Positions 43,307 through 52,138 of a stretch of DNA of 64,000 nt are shown here, piece after piece. A program made the position numbers and the translations under genes. Positions within the stretch are counted from its first letter, which is position 1; every line of letters starts with the position of its first letter. Source of the stretch: JAMXLG01 sp963818925 (GTDB lineage Bacteria > Vulcanimicrobiota > Vulcanimicrobiia > Vulcanimicrobiales > Vulcanimicrobiaceae); assembly GCA_963818925.1 (NCBI GenBank), contig CAWFTN010000001.1:1-64000 (forward strand), written 5' to 3'. The notes under the pieces are model-generated. The model worked only from the letters and a program-made list of their open reading frames with translations. It was not told where the DNA came from and made no database searches.

Positions 43307-45208
43307 TTAGCCGAGTTCCACGAGCGGCGCACCGCCGGCGACAATATCGCCTTCTTTCACCAGCACGGCACGCACGGTCGCATCGAGCGAGGACTCGATG
43401 CGGTGTTCCATTTTCATGGCTTCGAGCACCAGCAACAGCGCGCGTTCCGCAACCCGGTCGCCCTCGCGGACCGCGATTTTGACGATCTTCCCGGGCATCG
43501 GTGCGGTCACACGGCCGTCTGAGCCGGCGCCGCCGGCGACGCCACCTCCGCCGTGCGCTGACGGCGGTGCGATGCGTTCGAATCGGTACGTGCGATTTTC
43601 GAGCGACGCGATCCATGCGTCCGCGCTCCGTTCTACCGTTCCGCGTACTTTGCGCACGTCGATCTCACCGCCGACGTCTCCCGTCAGCCGGAACATGTGC
43701 GGATCGTTTGTCGCATCCGCAGCAGCGACGAACGTCGCGCCGTCGGATGTCAGACGAATCGGCATGCCGACGCCGCCCATGCGCCACGGCACGTCCCCGT
43801 TGGCCAGCATCGACGCGGCAACAAGTATCGCCGCTTCGCGCGGAACGTCTTTGTGCGAGAAGATTGATTCGTCCAGCCGTTCGGGCAGAAAGTTCGTCGT
43901 CGTGCGGCCTTCTTTGAACCATTCATCGCGGGCGATCCACAACAAGAGCGGAACGTTCGCGCGAACGCCGTCGATGCGGAAATGCTCGAGCGCTTGCTGC
44001 AAACGCGCGATTGCGTGCTCGCGATCCGTTCCATACACGATCAGCTTCGCAAGCATCGGATCGTAGTAGACCGTTACTTCGCTGCCGGTTTCCACGCCGG
44101 AATCCATGCGAATGCCCGGGCCTTCGGGCGGCTCCCACCGCGTGATCGTGCCGGTCGACGGCAGCATGTGGTTTGCCGGATCTTCCGCATAGATCCGCGT
44201 TTCGATCGACCATCCGCGCGGGCGCACGTCTTCTTGAGCGAGCGTGAGGCGCTCGCCGCTAGCGATACGCAGTTGCCAGTGCACGAGATCGACGCCGTAC
44301 ACGAACTCGGTCACGGGGTGCTCCACTTGGAGCCGCGTGTTCATCTCGAGGAAATAGTACGAGCCGTCCCGATCGAGCATGAATTCGCACGTGCCCGCGT
44401 TTTCATACCCAACCGATTTCGCTGCGCGCACGGCAGCGGCGCCCATCTCGGCACGCAACTCCGGCGAAAGCGCGACGGAGGGTGCTTCTTCGACGATCTT
44501 TTGGTGGCGGCGTTGAATCGAACATTCGCGTTCGCCGAGGTGAATCGTCGTTCCGAACGAATCGGCGAGCACTTGAAATTCGATGTGGCGTGGTTCAAGT
44601 AAATAGCGCTCGAGCAACACCGCGTCGTCGCCGAATGCCGCGAGCGCTTCGCGCTTTGCCGCGGCCAGCGACTCATCGAATCGATCGATCGCCTCGACGA
44701 CGCGCATGCCGCGTCCGCCGCCGCCCGCGCTCGCCTTGATCAGCAGCGGAAAGCCCACGCGATGCGCTTCGGTGCGCAAACGCTCCGGCGATTGATCGTC
44801 GCCGTCGTATCCCGGAACCGTCGGCACGTTGAATTCGCGCACGCGGCGCTTCGCTTCAATCTTGCTGCCCATCGCGGCCATCGCTTCCGCCGACGGTCCG
44901 ACGAAGACCATGCCGGCATCGCGAACAGCTTTCGCAAACGCCGCGCGTTCCGAAAGAAAGCCATAACCCGGATGCACGGCGCCAGCCTTCATACTGATGG
45001 CTGCAGCAATGACGGCGTCGATGTTCAGATACGATTCACTGGCCGGCGCGGGACCGACGCACCGCGCATCTTTCATCACCGTCAAGTGATACGCGTTCGC
45101 ATCGGCTTGCGAGTAAATGCCGAGCGGCACGATGCCCATTTCGCGCGCGCCCCGCGCCACGCGGACCGCGATCTCGCCGCGGTTGGCGATCAAGAGGCGT
45201 TGAATCAT
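43307..45208 (-). CDS. liuD: methylcrotonyl-CoA carboxylase biotin subunit
   Basis: 633 residues. The biotin carboxylase part starts QRLLIANRGEIAVRV and includes the ATP-grasp loop ASAGGGGRGMRVV and FLEMNTRLQVEHPVTE. The C-terminus is a biotin carrier domain with the attachment site LEAMKMEH. The operon with methylglutaconyl-CoA hydratase and HMG-CoA lyase supports 3-methylcrotonyl-CoA as substrate rather than propionyl-CoA. Its carboxyltransferase partner is probably the gene at 53960-55588. The stop-start junction with liuC overlaps by four bases. Confidence 0.9.
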   Translation of the reverse strand: MIQRLLIANRGEIAVRVARGAREMGIVPLGIYSQADANAYHLTVMKDARCVGPAPASESYLNIDAVIAAAISMKAGAVHPGYGFLSERAAFAKAVRDAGMVFVGPSAEAMAAMGSKIEAKRRVREFNVPTVPGYDGDDQSPERLRTEAHRVGFPLLIKASAGGGGRGMRVVEAIDRFDESLAAAKREALAAFGDDAVLLERYLLEPRHIEFQVLADSFGTTIHLGERECSIQRRHQKIVEEAPSVALSPELRAEMGAAAVRAAKSVGYENAGTCEFMLDRDGSYYFLEMNTRLQVEHPVTEFVYGVDLVHWQLRIASGERLTLAQEDVRPRGWSIETRIYAEDPANHMLPSTGTITRWEPPEGPGIRMDSGVETGSEVTVYYDPMLAKLIVYGTDREHAIARLQQALEHFRIDGVRANVPLLLWIARDEWFKEGRTTTNFLPERLDESIFSHKDVPREAAILVAASMLANGDVPWRMGGVGMPIRLTSDGATFVAAADATNDPHMFRLTGDVGGEIDVRKVRGTVERSADAWIASLENRTYRFERIAPPSAHGGGGVAGGAGSDGRVTAPMPGKIVKIAVREGDRVAERALLLVLEAMKMEHRIESSLDATVRAVLVKEGDIVAGGAPLVELG

Positions 45209-45981
45209 TGCGCGAACGTCGCTTTCCGGCGCTCGAGGAATGCGCGCAACCCCTCTTGGCCTTCGGGCGTCGTGCGCTGCCGCGCAATGGAGGCGCTCGT
45301 GATGCCGAGCGAATCATCATACGACGCGGTCAACACGCGCGGAATCAGCGCTTTCGCAGCCGCCACCGCTTCGGGGCCGCTCGTCATGACCTGCGCAAGG
45401 GTTTCGTCCACGGCGCTATCGAGTTGATCCACGGAAACGATGCGATGCACGAGTCCGATCTGCAATGCGCGCTGGGCGTTGAATCGTTCGCCGGTGAGAA
45501 AAAGCGCGCGTGCATGCGACGGACCGATCTTCGCGAGCACGAAGGGTGAGATAACGGCGGGGATGATACCGAGCTTCACCTCGGTGAATCCGAAGAGCGC
45601 GTCATCACTCGCGATCGCAATGTCGCATACGGCGGCGAGACCCGAGCCGCCGCCGAGCGCGGCGCCGTGAATGCGTCCGATCACCGGCTTCGTGCAACGA
45701 TCGATCGCGCGGAACATCAAGCTCATCCGTTCGGCGTCCGCGACGTTCTCGTCATAGCCTAAGTCGAGGGCGCCGCGCATCCAATTGATGTCGGCTCCGC
45801 CGCAGAAGGACGGGCCCTCGCCGGCTAGGACGACGGCGCGGACGCGCGGATCGTCGGAGAGTTGCGCGAACGTGTCGCGAAGCTCGGCGATGACGTCGCC
45901 GTTGAAGGCGTTGCGAACGTCGGGCCGCGCGAGCGTAACACGCGCGACCTGCGCTTGAATGGATAGCGTGATCGTAGCCAT
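45205..45981 (-). CDS. liuC: enoyl-CoA hydratase, probable methylglutaconyl-CoA hydratase
   Basis: 258-residue crotonase-fold enzyme. The oxyanion hole is built from EGPSFCGGADINWMRGAL and HGAALGGGSGLAAVCDI; the glutamate in FTEVKLGIIPAVISPF fits a hydratase. It is first in the liu operon, which supports hydration of 3-methylglutaconyl-CoA. Isovaleryl-CoA dehydrogenase is not in this window. Confidence 0.88.
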   Translation of the reverse strand: MATITLSIQAQVARVTLARPDVRNAFNGDVIAELRDTFAQLSDDPRVRAVVLAGEGPSFCGGADINWMRGALDLGYDENVADAERMSLMFRAIDRCTKPVIGRIHGAALGGGSGLAAVCDIAIASDDALFGFTEVKLGIIPAVISPFVLAKIGPSHARALFLTGERFNAQRALQIGLVHRIVSVDQLDSAVDETLAQVMTSGPEAVAAAKALIPRVLTASYDDSLGITSASIARQRTTPEGQEGLRAFLERRKATFAQ

Positions 45982-46037
45982 GGGCCCGGTGTCGTTCGGC
46001 TTATCATCCGGCCGCGCCTGGGCTGCGTTATAGTCGT

Positions 46038-46841
46038 ATGCAGATGGGACGGAAGATCTACCGGTACGCAGTGACGACGCGGCTGAGCCACTGGCTTTGG
46101 GTCATTGCCTTCGGCGTGCTCGTCTCGAGCGGGCTGCAGATATTGAACGCCGCGCCCTACCTCGACGCATCAGACAAGTCCAACCCCGCCCGGCGCGTTC
46201 TTTCCATCGGCGCACCGTCGCAGGGCGTCGGGACGACGACGATCTTTGGCCACACGTTCACTACGACCGGCTGGCTTGGCTACACCGACGACGGGATGGG
46301 CGGTCGCGCCGCGCGCGCGTTTCCCGGGTGGATCACGATTCCGTCGTTTCAAGATCTCGCCGACGGCCGTCGCTGGCATCTGTTCTTCGCATGGATCGCG
46401 GCGGCGTGCTGGATCGCGTGGCTAATCTCGACGGCGATCAAAGGCAATTTGCGCGACATGATCTTGCGTCCGAGCGATGTGCCGAAACTCTGGCCGATGC
46501 AAGCGTATTATTTGCATCTGCGCAAAGAACCGCCGCCGCACGGCGTTTATAACCCGCTGCAAAAGGCGGCGTATACAGCGATTGGGTTCATCATCGCGCC
46601 GCTCGTCGTGCTGACCGGTCTTGCGCTCTCGCCCGGTATCGACGCGATCGCACAACCGCTCACGTGGCTCCTCGGCGGACGCCAATTTGCGCGGCTTTGG
46701 CATTTCGCCGGGATGCTGTCGCTCCTTGCGTTCTTTGCGATTCACACCTTCCAAGTGCTGACACAAGGTGTCATGAACCAAATGAATTCGATGATTACCG
46801 GATGGTATCGCGCGGGCGAGCACGACGTGGTGAGTCAATGA
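46038..46841 (+). CDS. membrane cytochrome b subunit
   Basis: 267 residues with four main hydrophobic helices of the cytochrome b561/thiosulfate-reductase type. Heme histidine candidates are in TTRLSHWLWVIAFG, WHLFFAWIAAACWIAW, and LWHFAGMLSLLAFFAIHTF. It would anchor the molybdenum subunit encoded immediately downstream and move electrons to or from quinone. Its stop overlaps that gene by four bases. Confidence 0.85.
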   Translation: MQMGRKIYRYAVTTRLSHWLWVIAFGVLVSSGLQILNAAPYLDASDKSNPARRVLSIGAPSQGVGTTTIFGHTFTTTGWLGYTDDGMGGRAARAFPGWITIPSFQDLADGRRWHLFFAWIAAACWIAWLISTAIKGNLRDMILRPSDVPKLWPMQAYYLHLRKEPPPHGVYNPLQKAAYTAIGFIIAPLVVLTGLALSPGIDAIAQPLTWLLGGRQFARLWHFAGMLSLLAFFAIHTFQVLTQGVMNQMNSMITGWYRAGEHDVVSQ

Positions 46842-47578
46842 ACCGCCGGCTTTTCATCGCAACGTCCGTGTCGTCCGCGCTCGCGGCCTGTTCGCCGCTC
46901 GGGACCGCGCTGAACAACAACGACCGCTTCCACTCGGCGCTGGAGTCAGCGGAAAAACTCAATCACGCGCTGATCGGCACGCGCGGCATGGCGCGCGAGT
47001 ATCGCGACAGCGACGTCGATCGGAACTTTCGCGTCAATGGCCTTCCGACACCGGACGATTCCCGCTATCAGCAACTCGTCGCGCGCCGTTTCCAGCCGTA
47101 TCGACTGGTCGTCGACGGCGCCGTCGAACGGCGCGCGGCGTTCACGCTCGCGCAATTGCAAGCGATGAAGCAAACGACGCAGATCACGCGTCACGACTGT
47201 GTGGAAGGGTGGAGCGTTATCGGCAAATGGAGCGGCGTGCGCTTGCGCGACTTTCTAGCGGCCGTTCGGCCACGAAGCGATGCCCGCTACGTCGTTTTTT
47301 ATTGTATGGATAAAGACGACCAGAACACGCACTACTACGAGAGTCTCGATCTGCATCAAGCGGTGCACCCGCAAACGTTACTCGCGTTGCGTTTAAACGA
47401 TGCACCGCTCGATCCCGATCATGGCGCACCGGTTCGCCTGCGCATTCCCACGCAACTCGGATACAAGAGCGCAAAGTGGATCGAGCGCATCGAACTCGTC
47501 GGTTCGTTTGCTACGATCTACTCCGGCGCGGGCGGATATTGGGAAGATCAGGGATACGAGTGGTACGCCGGGATCTAG
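46838..47578 (+). CDS. molybdopterin-dependent oxidoreductase (sulfite oxidase/MsrP-like)
   Basis: 246 residues. The twin-arginine start NRRLFIATSVSSALAAC also ends in a lipobox-like cysteine, so it is exported folded and may be lipidated. The molybdenum cysteine is in TRHDCVEGWSVIGKWSGV, and FYCMDKDDQNTHYYESLD, GAPVRLRIPTQLGYKSAKW complete the SUOX fold. The ATG at 46838 overlaps the cytochrome gene. The pair resembles MsrPQ or sulfite dehydrogenase systems, but the substrate cannot be read from the sequence. Confidence 0.87.
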   Translation: MNRRLFIATSVSSALAACSPLGTALNNNDRFHSALESAEKLNHALIGTRGMAREYRDSDVDRNFRVNGLPTPDDSRYQQLVARRFQPYRLVVDGAVERRAAFTLAQLQAMKQTTQITRHDCVEGWSVIGKWSGVRLRDFLAAVRPRSDARYVVFYCMDKDDQNTHYYESLDLHQAVHPQTLLALRLNDAPLDPDHGAPVRLRIPTQLGYKSAKWIERIELVGSFATIYSGAGGYWEDQGYEWYAGI

Positions 47579-47581
47579 CGG

Positions 47582-48145
47582 TTACTTCACCGCGATCATC
47601 AGCGCTTGCGAATAGGTAATCTGCACGACGTCGCCCACTTTGAACCCGCTCAGTAAATCTTTGTTCTTCACCGCATAGGTCAGCACGCGTCCGTCTTCGG
47701 TTTTCACCGTGACGGACGGTGCCGCCATGTCGATCGCCTGAATCGTGACGTTCGTCGTCAGCGTTTGCGAAATCTGCCCTGCGGGTTTCGCTCCGCCGAG
47801 CTCCGTAACGACGGGGCTCGACGACGGCGCCGCCGCCATTCCAGGAGTCGCTTTCACGATTTTGAGCGCGACTGATTCCTGATACGAGAACGTGATCGAG
47901 TCACCGACTTTAATTTCGTTGAATCGTTTGATTGCCGGACTCGCGCGAAAGACGTCCTTGTTCCCGTCTGCGTCTTGTAGCGTGATTTCACGCGTCGTGT
48001 AATCAATTGCGACGACCTTTTCGGTTAATGTCGCCGTCGCGGTTCCGTTCATCGCAGACGGATTGTTCTGCGCATGCGCGACGGGCGTAAGGGCGATCAT
48101 CGATAGTGCGAAAAGTGCAATGAGTGCGGTAACTCGTATACGCAT
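47582..48145 (-). CDS. secreted protein with two similar beta modules
   Basis: 187 residues. The signal peptide is RIRVTALIALFALSMIAL. Two modules share the pattern x-V-x-A-I-D-x-x-x-x-x-V-T-x-x: VVAIDYTTREITLQDADGN with IKVGDSITFSYQES, and IQAIDMAAPSVTVKTEDGR with FKVGDVVQITYSQAL. They look like small OB- or S1-like beta domains. Function unknown. It is convergent with the molybdenum gene, three bases apart. Confidence 0.65.
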   Translation of the reverse strand: MRIRVTALIALFALSMIALTPVAHAQNNPSAMNGTATATLTEKVVAIDYTTREITLQDADGNKDVFRASPAIKRFNEIKVGDSITFSYQESVALKIVKATPGMAAAPSSSPVVTELGGAKPAGQISQTLTTNVTIQAIDMAAPSVTVKTEDGRVLTYAVKNKDLLSGFKVGDVVQITYSQALMIAVK

Positions 48146-48226
48146 GCCAAAACCTCCGACGGATTGCGTTCATCTCGCTTCGCGTGCCGTAGGGAAAATG
48201 CTTCACAACGCGATATTCGTTTTCGT

Positions 48227-49015
48227 GTGAATATCGATCGATCGCTTGCGCTCGCATGTGAGCGTGGTGAACGGGACGGCATCAGACGCTGTTTAGAGGC
48301 CGGGCAAGAGAATTATCCGGAACTCGGCATTGAAGTGCTCGATCTTGCGGGCGGGATTCTGGGGTATTCCGGTGTATCCGGTGCGCTTTCCGAGGGCACG
48401 GCGGTCGGTGTCGAATACGAGGTGTCGCAGGGCACCGTTGACGACATTACCGCGTTTTTCCGGTTGCACGATGCATCACCGCGTCTGAAGGTAAGCCCAC
48501 TCACTAATCCCAGCCTTGCGCCGTTGCTTGCCCGCTCGGGTTATATCCCGGTGGAATATGAAAATATGCTCGTTGCGCCACTCAATAGCATGAACGGCGA
48601 GCGGAACGGGCGCATACGCGAACTTGCCGATGTCCGCGAGTGGGCCGAAGCGTCGGCACGCGGCTTCTCGGGCGGTGTCGACCCCGATGACGTCCTGCTC
48701 AAGATCAGTTTGCTGCTCGCGACGGGCGGTGCAACCGCTCTCGAAGTTCGCGACGGCGGTGCAATTATTGCGACGGCCTGCTACGCGTTCGAGGAAGGCG
48801 GAGGCGTCGCGCTGTTCGCTGCATCGACGCTGCCGTCGCACCGACGGCAAGGATGGCAGCAGGCAATGATTCGCGAACGCATCGCGCGAGCGAAAGCGGC
48901 CGGAATGCAATTCGCGCGGGTTACTGCGCTGCCGCTGAGCGACTCCGAGCGGAACTTTCGATCGTTGGGATTCGTACCACTCTACACTCGCGTTACTTGG
49001 GAGTTGAGGAGCTAA
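48227..49015 (+). CDS. GNAT-family N-acetyltransferase
   Basis: About 262 residues with two GNAT-like halves. The second shows the acetyl-CoA loop ASTLPSHRRQGWQQAMIRERI and the closing FRSLGFVPLYTRVTW. The GTG at 48227 is used because it starts the folded sequence; an earlier ATG at 48164 would lie in the promoter region of the divergent gene. The N-terminal half is degenerate, as in many two-domain GNAT enzymes. Substrate unknown. Confidence 0.75.
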   Translation: MNIDRSLALACERGERDGIRRCLEAGQENYPELGIEVLDLAGGILGYSGVSGALSEGTAVGVEYEVSQGTVDDITAFFRLHDASPRLKVSPLTNPSLAPLLARSGYIPVEYENMLVAPLNSMNGERNGRIRELADVREWAEASARGFSGGVDPDDVLLKISLLLATGGATALEVRDGGAIIATACYAFEEGGGVALFAASTLPSHRRQGWQQAMIRERIARAKAAGMQFARVTALPLSDSERNFRSLGFVPLYTRVTWELRS

Positions 49016-49017
49016 GG

Positions 49018-49731
49018 ATGCATCGATTTGGTCCAGCGGTAATGATCGCCGCTCTCATGCTGTCCATATCGCAACCGCTCGCGGCCGAAGAACCGCCGTA
49101 TCCGGCGTTTGCGCCTGCGCCTCCGGGGACCGTCGTACAGAGCCAAATCGTGTATCTCAACGGTCAGGCGATGCACAGTCAGTGGCGCGGCGTTATCAGT
49201 AAAAAAGCCGTCGGAACGGGCAACGGCGAAACGTTTTATCAGTGGTACGTCTCGATCTATCAGATCGACGGAACGACGTATCGCCTGCGCTATCAATCAC
49301 CCGCGAACGGCGGACCACTCGATAAACTTTCAAAGGCGAGTGGCGCAGAGCTGTGGTTCCCGCGTCAAAGCGCGAGCCTCGTTGGTGCCGCGCCGTTGAT
49401 GGGTGATGCCCTGGAACAACTCGTCGTGCAAACGCATCAAACCGGCGCCGACTGTGGAGCGGCGGATCTTACGGTGTTTGCGTTCGATCCAAGGACCAAT
49501 AAGGTCGTGCCGGCGGTTACGGTGGAAAATCCGTGCGACCTCGAAGCGAAGATCGTCAAGAACGGCGACAGCGCTTCGTTGCGACTGAGCGGACCATATT
49601 ACAATGCTAGCGCAGCGCTGTGTTGTCCGACCAAACCGAAGGCCTCCGCTACGTTAAAGTATGTCAACGGTAAGTGGATCGAGACGCCGAACTACTATAA
49701 AGTCTATCCGAAAGCGTTTCCGCGCGTCTGA
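49018..49731 (+). CDS. secreted protein of unknown function
   Basis: 237 residues. Signal peptide HRFGPAVMIAALMLSISQPL with cleavage after LAA. The mature part begins EEPPYPAFAPAPPGTVVQ and contains paired cysteines (GADCGAAD, ENPCDLE, ALCCPTKP). The repeated KYVNGKW and PNYYKVYP at the end are not ones I recognise. It has its own ribosome site (gaggag) two bases after the GNAT stop, so it is likely co-transcribed. Convergent with the HopA1 gene. Confidence 0.6.
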   Translation: MHRFGPAVMIAALMLSISQPLAAEEPPYPAFAPAPPGTVVQSQIVYLNGQAMHSQWRGVISKKAVGTGNGETFYQWYVSIYQIDGTTYRLRYQSPANGGPLDKLSKASGAELWFPRQSASLVGAAPLMGDALEQLVVQTHQTGADCGAADLTVFAFDPRTNKVVPAVTVENPCDLEAKIVKNGDSASLRLSGPYYNASAALCCPTKPKASATLKYVNGKWIETPNYYKVYPKAFPRV

Positions 49732-49733
49732 CA

Positions 49734-50612
49734 TCATGACGAAAAACAAGCGTAGTCTTCGCTACGGCCGCCGCAGAGGTACGGTTCCCGAATGTCGATG
49801 CGGGTGCTCTCAAGCGCCTCGCACATAAGCCGATACCGCTCGTCTTCATTTGCAGAGTCGCCGCCTGCGATCAGACCACCGGCGATTGCCTTACAGCGCG
49901 TTTCGCCAAAGCTGTGCGTGCCGCCCGGATCTTCGGCCCATGCAAGACCAGGAGCGATGCGTTTGGTAAACATGGGAACGTCGTTGTGCAGAAGCGGTGC
50001 GATCTCAGCGTAAACGTCGCGGACGATTGGAGCGAATGCCGCTGCGTCGGTTCGCACTATATACAGTACGCCGGCATCGGCGCGCCGGTAAGCGGTTGGA
50101 TCTGCGACGACTTTCGTACGGAACGGCAAACCCCCGCCATTACATCGGCCGGTGATCAATGCGACGTATTTTGTTGCGGCGCCGGCGCGCAGATTCCAGT
50201 AGAGGCGCAGGAGTGGTACGTCGGGATCGTCGCTGCCGTCTGCATCGCCGATGGCGCAGTAAAAGCCGGGAACCAGCGCGCGCATTTCCTTTTCGATGCG
50301 AACGCGGCATACGTTTTGTGCTCTTGTGCGTACGTCGCTCCGACTCGCATAGAAGCGCAGACCGCTTTTCGCAACGACGCAACGGTCGCCATCGGTGTCG
50401 ACGAGCGTCCAACCGGTCTGCCAATGGCCGGTTCCGCGATTCGCGAGCGAAAGCTCTGCGACGAAGCGCGGCTTTTCGTCCGGTGAGGACGGGGCGGCGT
50501 ACGGCTTGCGCAGGCGGCAGTAGGCGTTCTCGTAGAGGATCGCAGCGATGTCGCCGCTGCCCGGCTTCAATGTTCGATCGCGCGCGATCGCGCGCAGGTC
50601 AGGCGATTCCAT
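49734..50612 (-). CDS. HopA1-domain protein, putative phospho-Ser/Thr lyase
   Basis: 292 residues. The sequence fits the HopA1 (type III effector-like) family found next to APH-type kinases in RiPP pathways. Diagnostic parts are DIAAILYENAYCRLRKPY (21-38), GHWQTGWTLVDTDGDRCVV, LPFRTKVVADPTAYRRADAG (162-181) with candidate catalytic F164, R165 and K167, and VPMFTKRIAPGLAWAEDPGG with GETRCKAI. Homologues such as LxmY and TvaD eliminate phosphate from phosphorylated Ser/Thr to give dehydroamino acids. It overlaps the kinase gene by 14 bases. No secretion signal is seen. Confidence 0.75.
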   Translation of the reverse strand: MESPDLRAIARDRTLKPGSGDIAAILYENAYCRLRKPYAAPSSPDEKPRFVAELSLANRGTGHWQTGWTLVDTDGDRCVVAKSGLRFYASRSDVRTRAQNVCRVRIEKEMRALVPGFYCAIGDADGSDDPDVPLLRLYWNLRAGAATKYVALITGRCNGGGLPFRTKVVADPTAYRRADAGVLYIVRTDAAAFAPIVRDVYAEIAPLLHNDVPMFTKRIAPGLAWAEDPGGTHSFGETRCKAIAGGLIAGGDSANEDERYRLMCEALESTRIDIREPYLCGGRSEDYACFSS

Positions 50613-51660
50613 AAAAGCCTTCGGCAGCGCGTCGCGGATTGGATGCGATATTTTCCGCGAGCTGGATCAGAAGCACTGCGTGCGCGGGCAAGACGTCCAG
50701 TTCCGCTGCGCATTCGTACGCAGATTGAAGGAGCCTTGCCGCGGAGAAGCGCGTAGCACGCTCGATGAACTGCTCGGCCTCGCTGCCCTCAGAGTTATAG
50801 GCCTCAAGATATCCACGTACGAGCGCACGCGCGGCGGGCTGAATGTGAGCGAAGGGCCGGCTTGCGGAGCGCGTCATTTGCGGGAGGTCGGCATTCGCGG
50901 TCATCGATTGAATCCAAGAAAAGGCGACGTCTTGGAGCGCACCGGCGACGTCCCATGCGGGATCTCCGAAAGCGGCAGTTTCGAAATCCACGAAATGCAG
51001 GCGCGTCGGTTCATCGAGGCCGCTGGATATAAGCACGTTGGTGGCCCGAATGTCGCCGTGAATAAACGTTGTAGCCGTCCATGTATCGCGAATGCCGTCA
51101 AGATATTCACAAAGTTGGGAACGGCGCTGCACGATCGAGAGTAGATCCCATGTCGCCGCGCTCAATTCCGAAAGATCCTGCGGCGCCGGACGGTGGATCG
51201 AAAGAACCGATGGAGGCTCCGACGATAGCGCGAGCGTCGAATCATCGGCCAGCAACTCGGTGCAGCGGCGTTGAAGCCTGGCGAGTTTGGTGCCCATTTC
51301 CGACCAAACGGTCACGCTTTCGTACATTGATGAAAGTGGAATTGCTAACTGGATCAAGTCGTAGACGTAGATGTTTCGATCCGCGTCCATCGCCGCAACT
51401 CGGGGTATGAGATCGTCGAGGCCGAGCGCTTCGCTATGCTTCGCGCAGAACGCGCAGAAGTCGGCCTCTCGTTTGAGAGCGCGTTCCGCAGCGGGGTCGG
51501 CCGGATACGCGGCCTTGATCACGTACCCGGCGCGGCCGTCGCAACGCACGATGGTGTTGTCGTTGCGTCCCCCCGCGGATGCTACCGAAACGTTGTCGGG
51601 AACGGCGCCATTGAAAATGCCTAATCGCGTGAAGCATTGAATTGCCGACGGGACATCCAT
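50599..51660 (-). CDS. APH-fold phosphotransferase (LxmK/TvaC-like kinase)
   Basis: 353 residues of the aminoglycoside-phosphotransferase fold. The ATP lysine is K49 (GYVIKAAYP). The catalytic loop is H201-G-D203-IRATN208, and the metal-binding aspartate is D225 in HFVDFETAAFGDP. All kinase residues are intact. Next to a HopA1 protein this fold phosphorylates Ser/Thr of a precursor peptide, by analogy to class V lanthipeptide and thioviridamide pathways. Antibiotic resistance is a less likely role. It lies 18 bases after the small gene at 51679 and overlaps the HopA1 gene. Confidence 0.82.
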   Translation of the reverse strand: MDVPSAIQCFTRLGIFNGAVPDNVSVASAGGRNDNTIVRCDGRAGYVIKAAYPADPAAERALKREADFCAFCAKHSEALGLDDLIPRVAAMDADRNIYVYDLIQLAIPLSSMYESVTVWSEMGTKLARLQRRCTELLADDSTLALSSEPPSVLSIHRPAPQDLSELSAATWDLLSIVQRRSQLCEYLDGIRDTWTATTFIHGDIRATNVLISSGLDEPTRLHFVDFETAAFGDPAWDVAGALQDVAFSWIQSMTANADLPQMTRSASRPFAHIQPAARALVRGYLEAYNSEGSEAEQFIERATRFSAARLLQSAYECAAELDVLPAHAVLLIQLAENIASNPRRAAEGFYGIA

Positions 51661-51678
51661 TGACGCGAGGCAGGCCGT

Positions 51679-52071
51679 CTATCGCGATTTTGTTCTCGTG
51701 GTCGGAGGCTGACCCAATGGCTGAGGGCCAATACCTGCTCCACGTAGATTCTCGATCGTTACTGTGCCGGCCAACCAATCCGCGCCCACGGGTCCGCCGT
51801 CCATTGCCTGCAGCGTTGCATCGAATTTCACTGTCAATAAAGACCCGGAACTTCCATCTTTGTCGCCCAGGCGGACACGCTCCAGCACGTCGCTTGTTTT
51901 AATCTCGTAGTATGACTGAAACGCGAGATCGGAATAGAGGCGTATGTAGCCGGTTCGCAAGGAGTCGCCGACGTAACCCCAGAGGCGAAGCACCGGTGGG
52001 TCAACTAGATTCCTCGCGGTTGGTACAATCGGGTCGGGGGACACATCGACCGAACCGTGATTTTTGTCCAC
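51679..52071 (-). CDS. Cys-free 130-residue protein, first gene of the kinase-HopA1 operon
   Basis: 130 residues, GTG start. The central region (LRLWGYVGDSLRTGYIRLYS, DLAFQSYYEIKTSDVLERV) is compact and looks conserved; the ends are low-complexity, with about twenty Ser/Thr overall and a TTRTKSR tail. It has no cysteine, so lanthionine rings could not form in it, but dehydration is possible. It may be the substrate of the kinase-lyase pair, a binding protein, or a partner subunit. I recognise no named domain. Confidence 0.7.
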   Translation of the reverse strand: MDKNHGSVDVSPDPIVPTARNLVDPPVLRLWGYVGDSLRTGYIRLYSDLAFQSYYEIKTSDVLERVRLGDKDGSSGSLLTVKFDATLQAMDGGPVGADWLAGTVTIENLRGAGIGPQPLGQPPTTRTKSR

Positions 52072-52138
52072 GAGCTACACTCCCGAACGTCAAGCAAAGA
52101 AAGAGCCGCGCTATTCGAACGATAGCACTGCAAGGCTG

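Noticed and set aside
50599..51660. Aminoglycoside resistance gene
   Set aside because: The APH fold is present, but the tight operon with a HopA1 gene and a small protein fits a peptide/protein kinase better.
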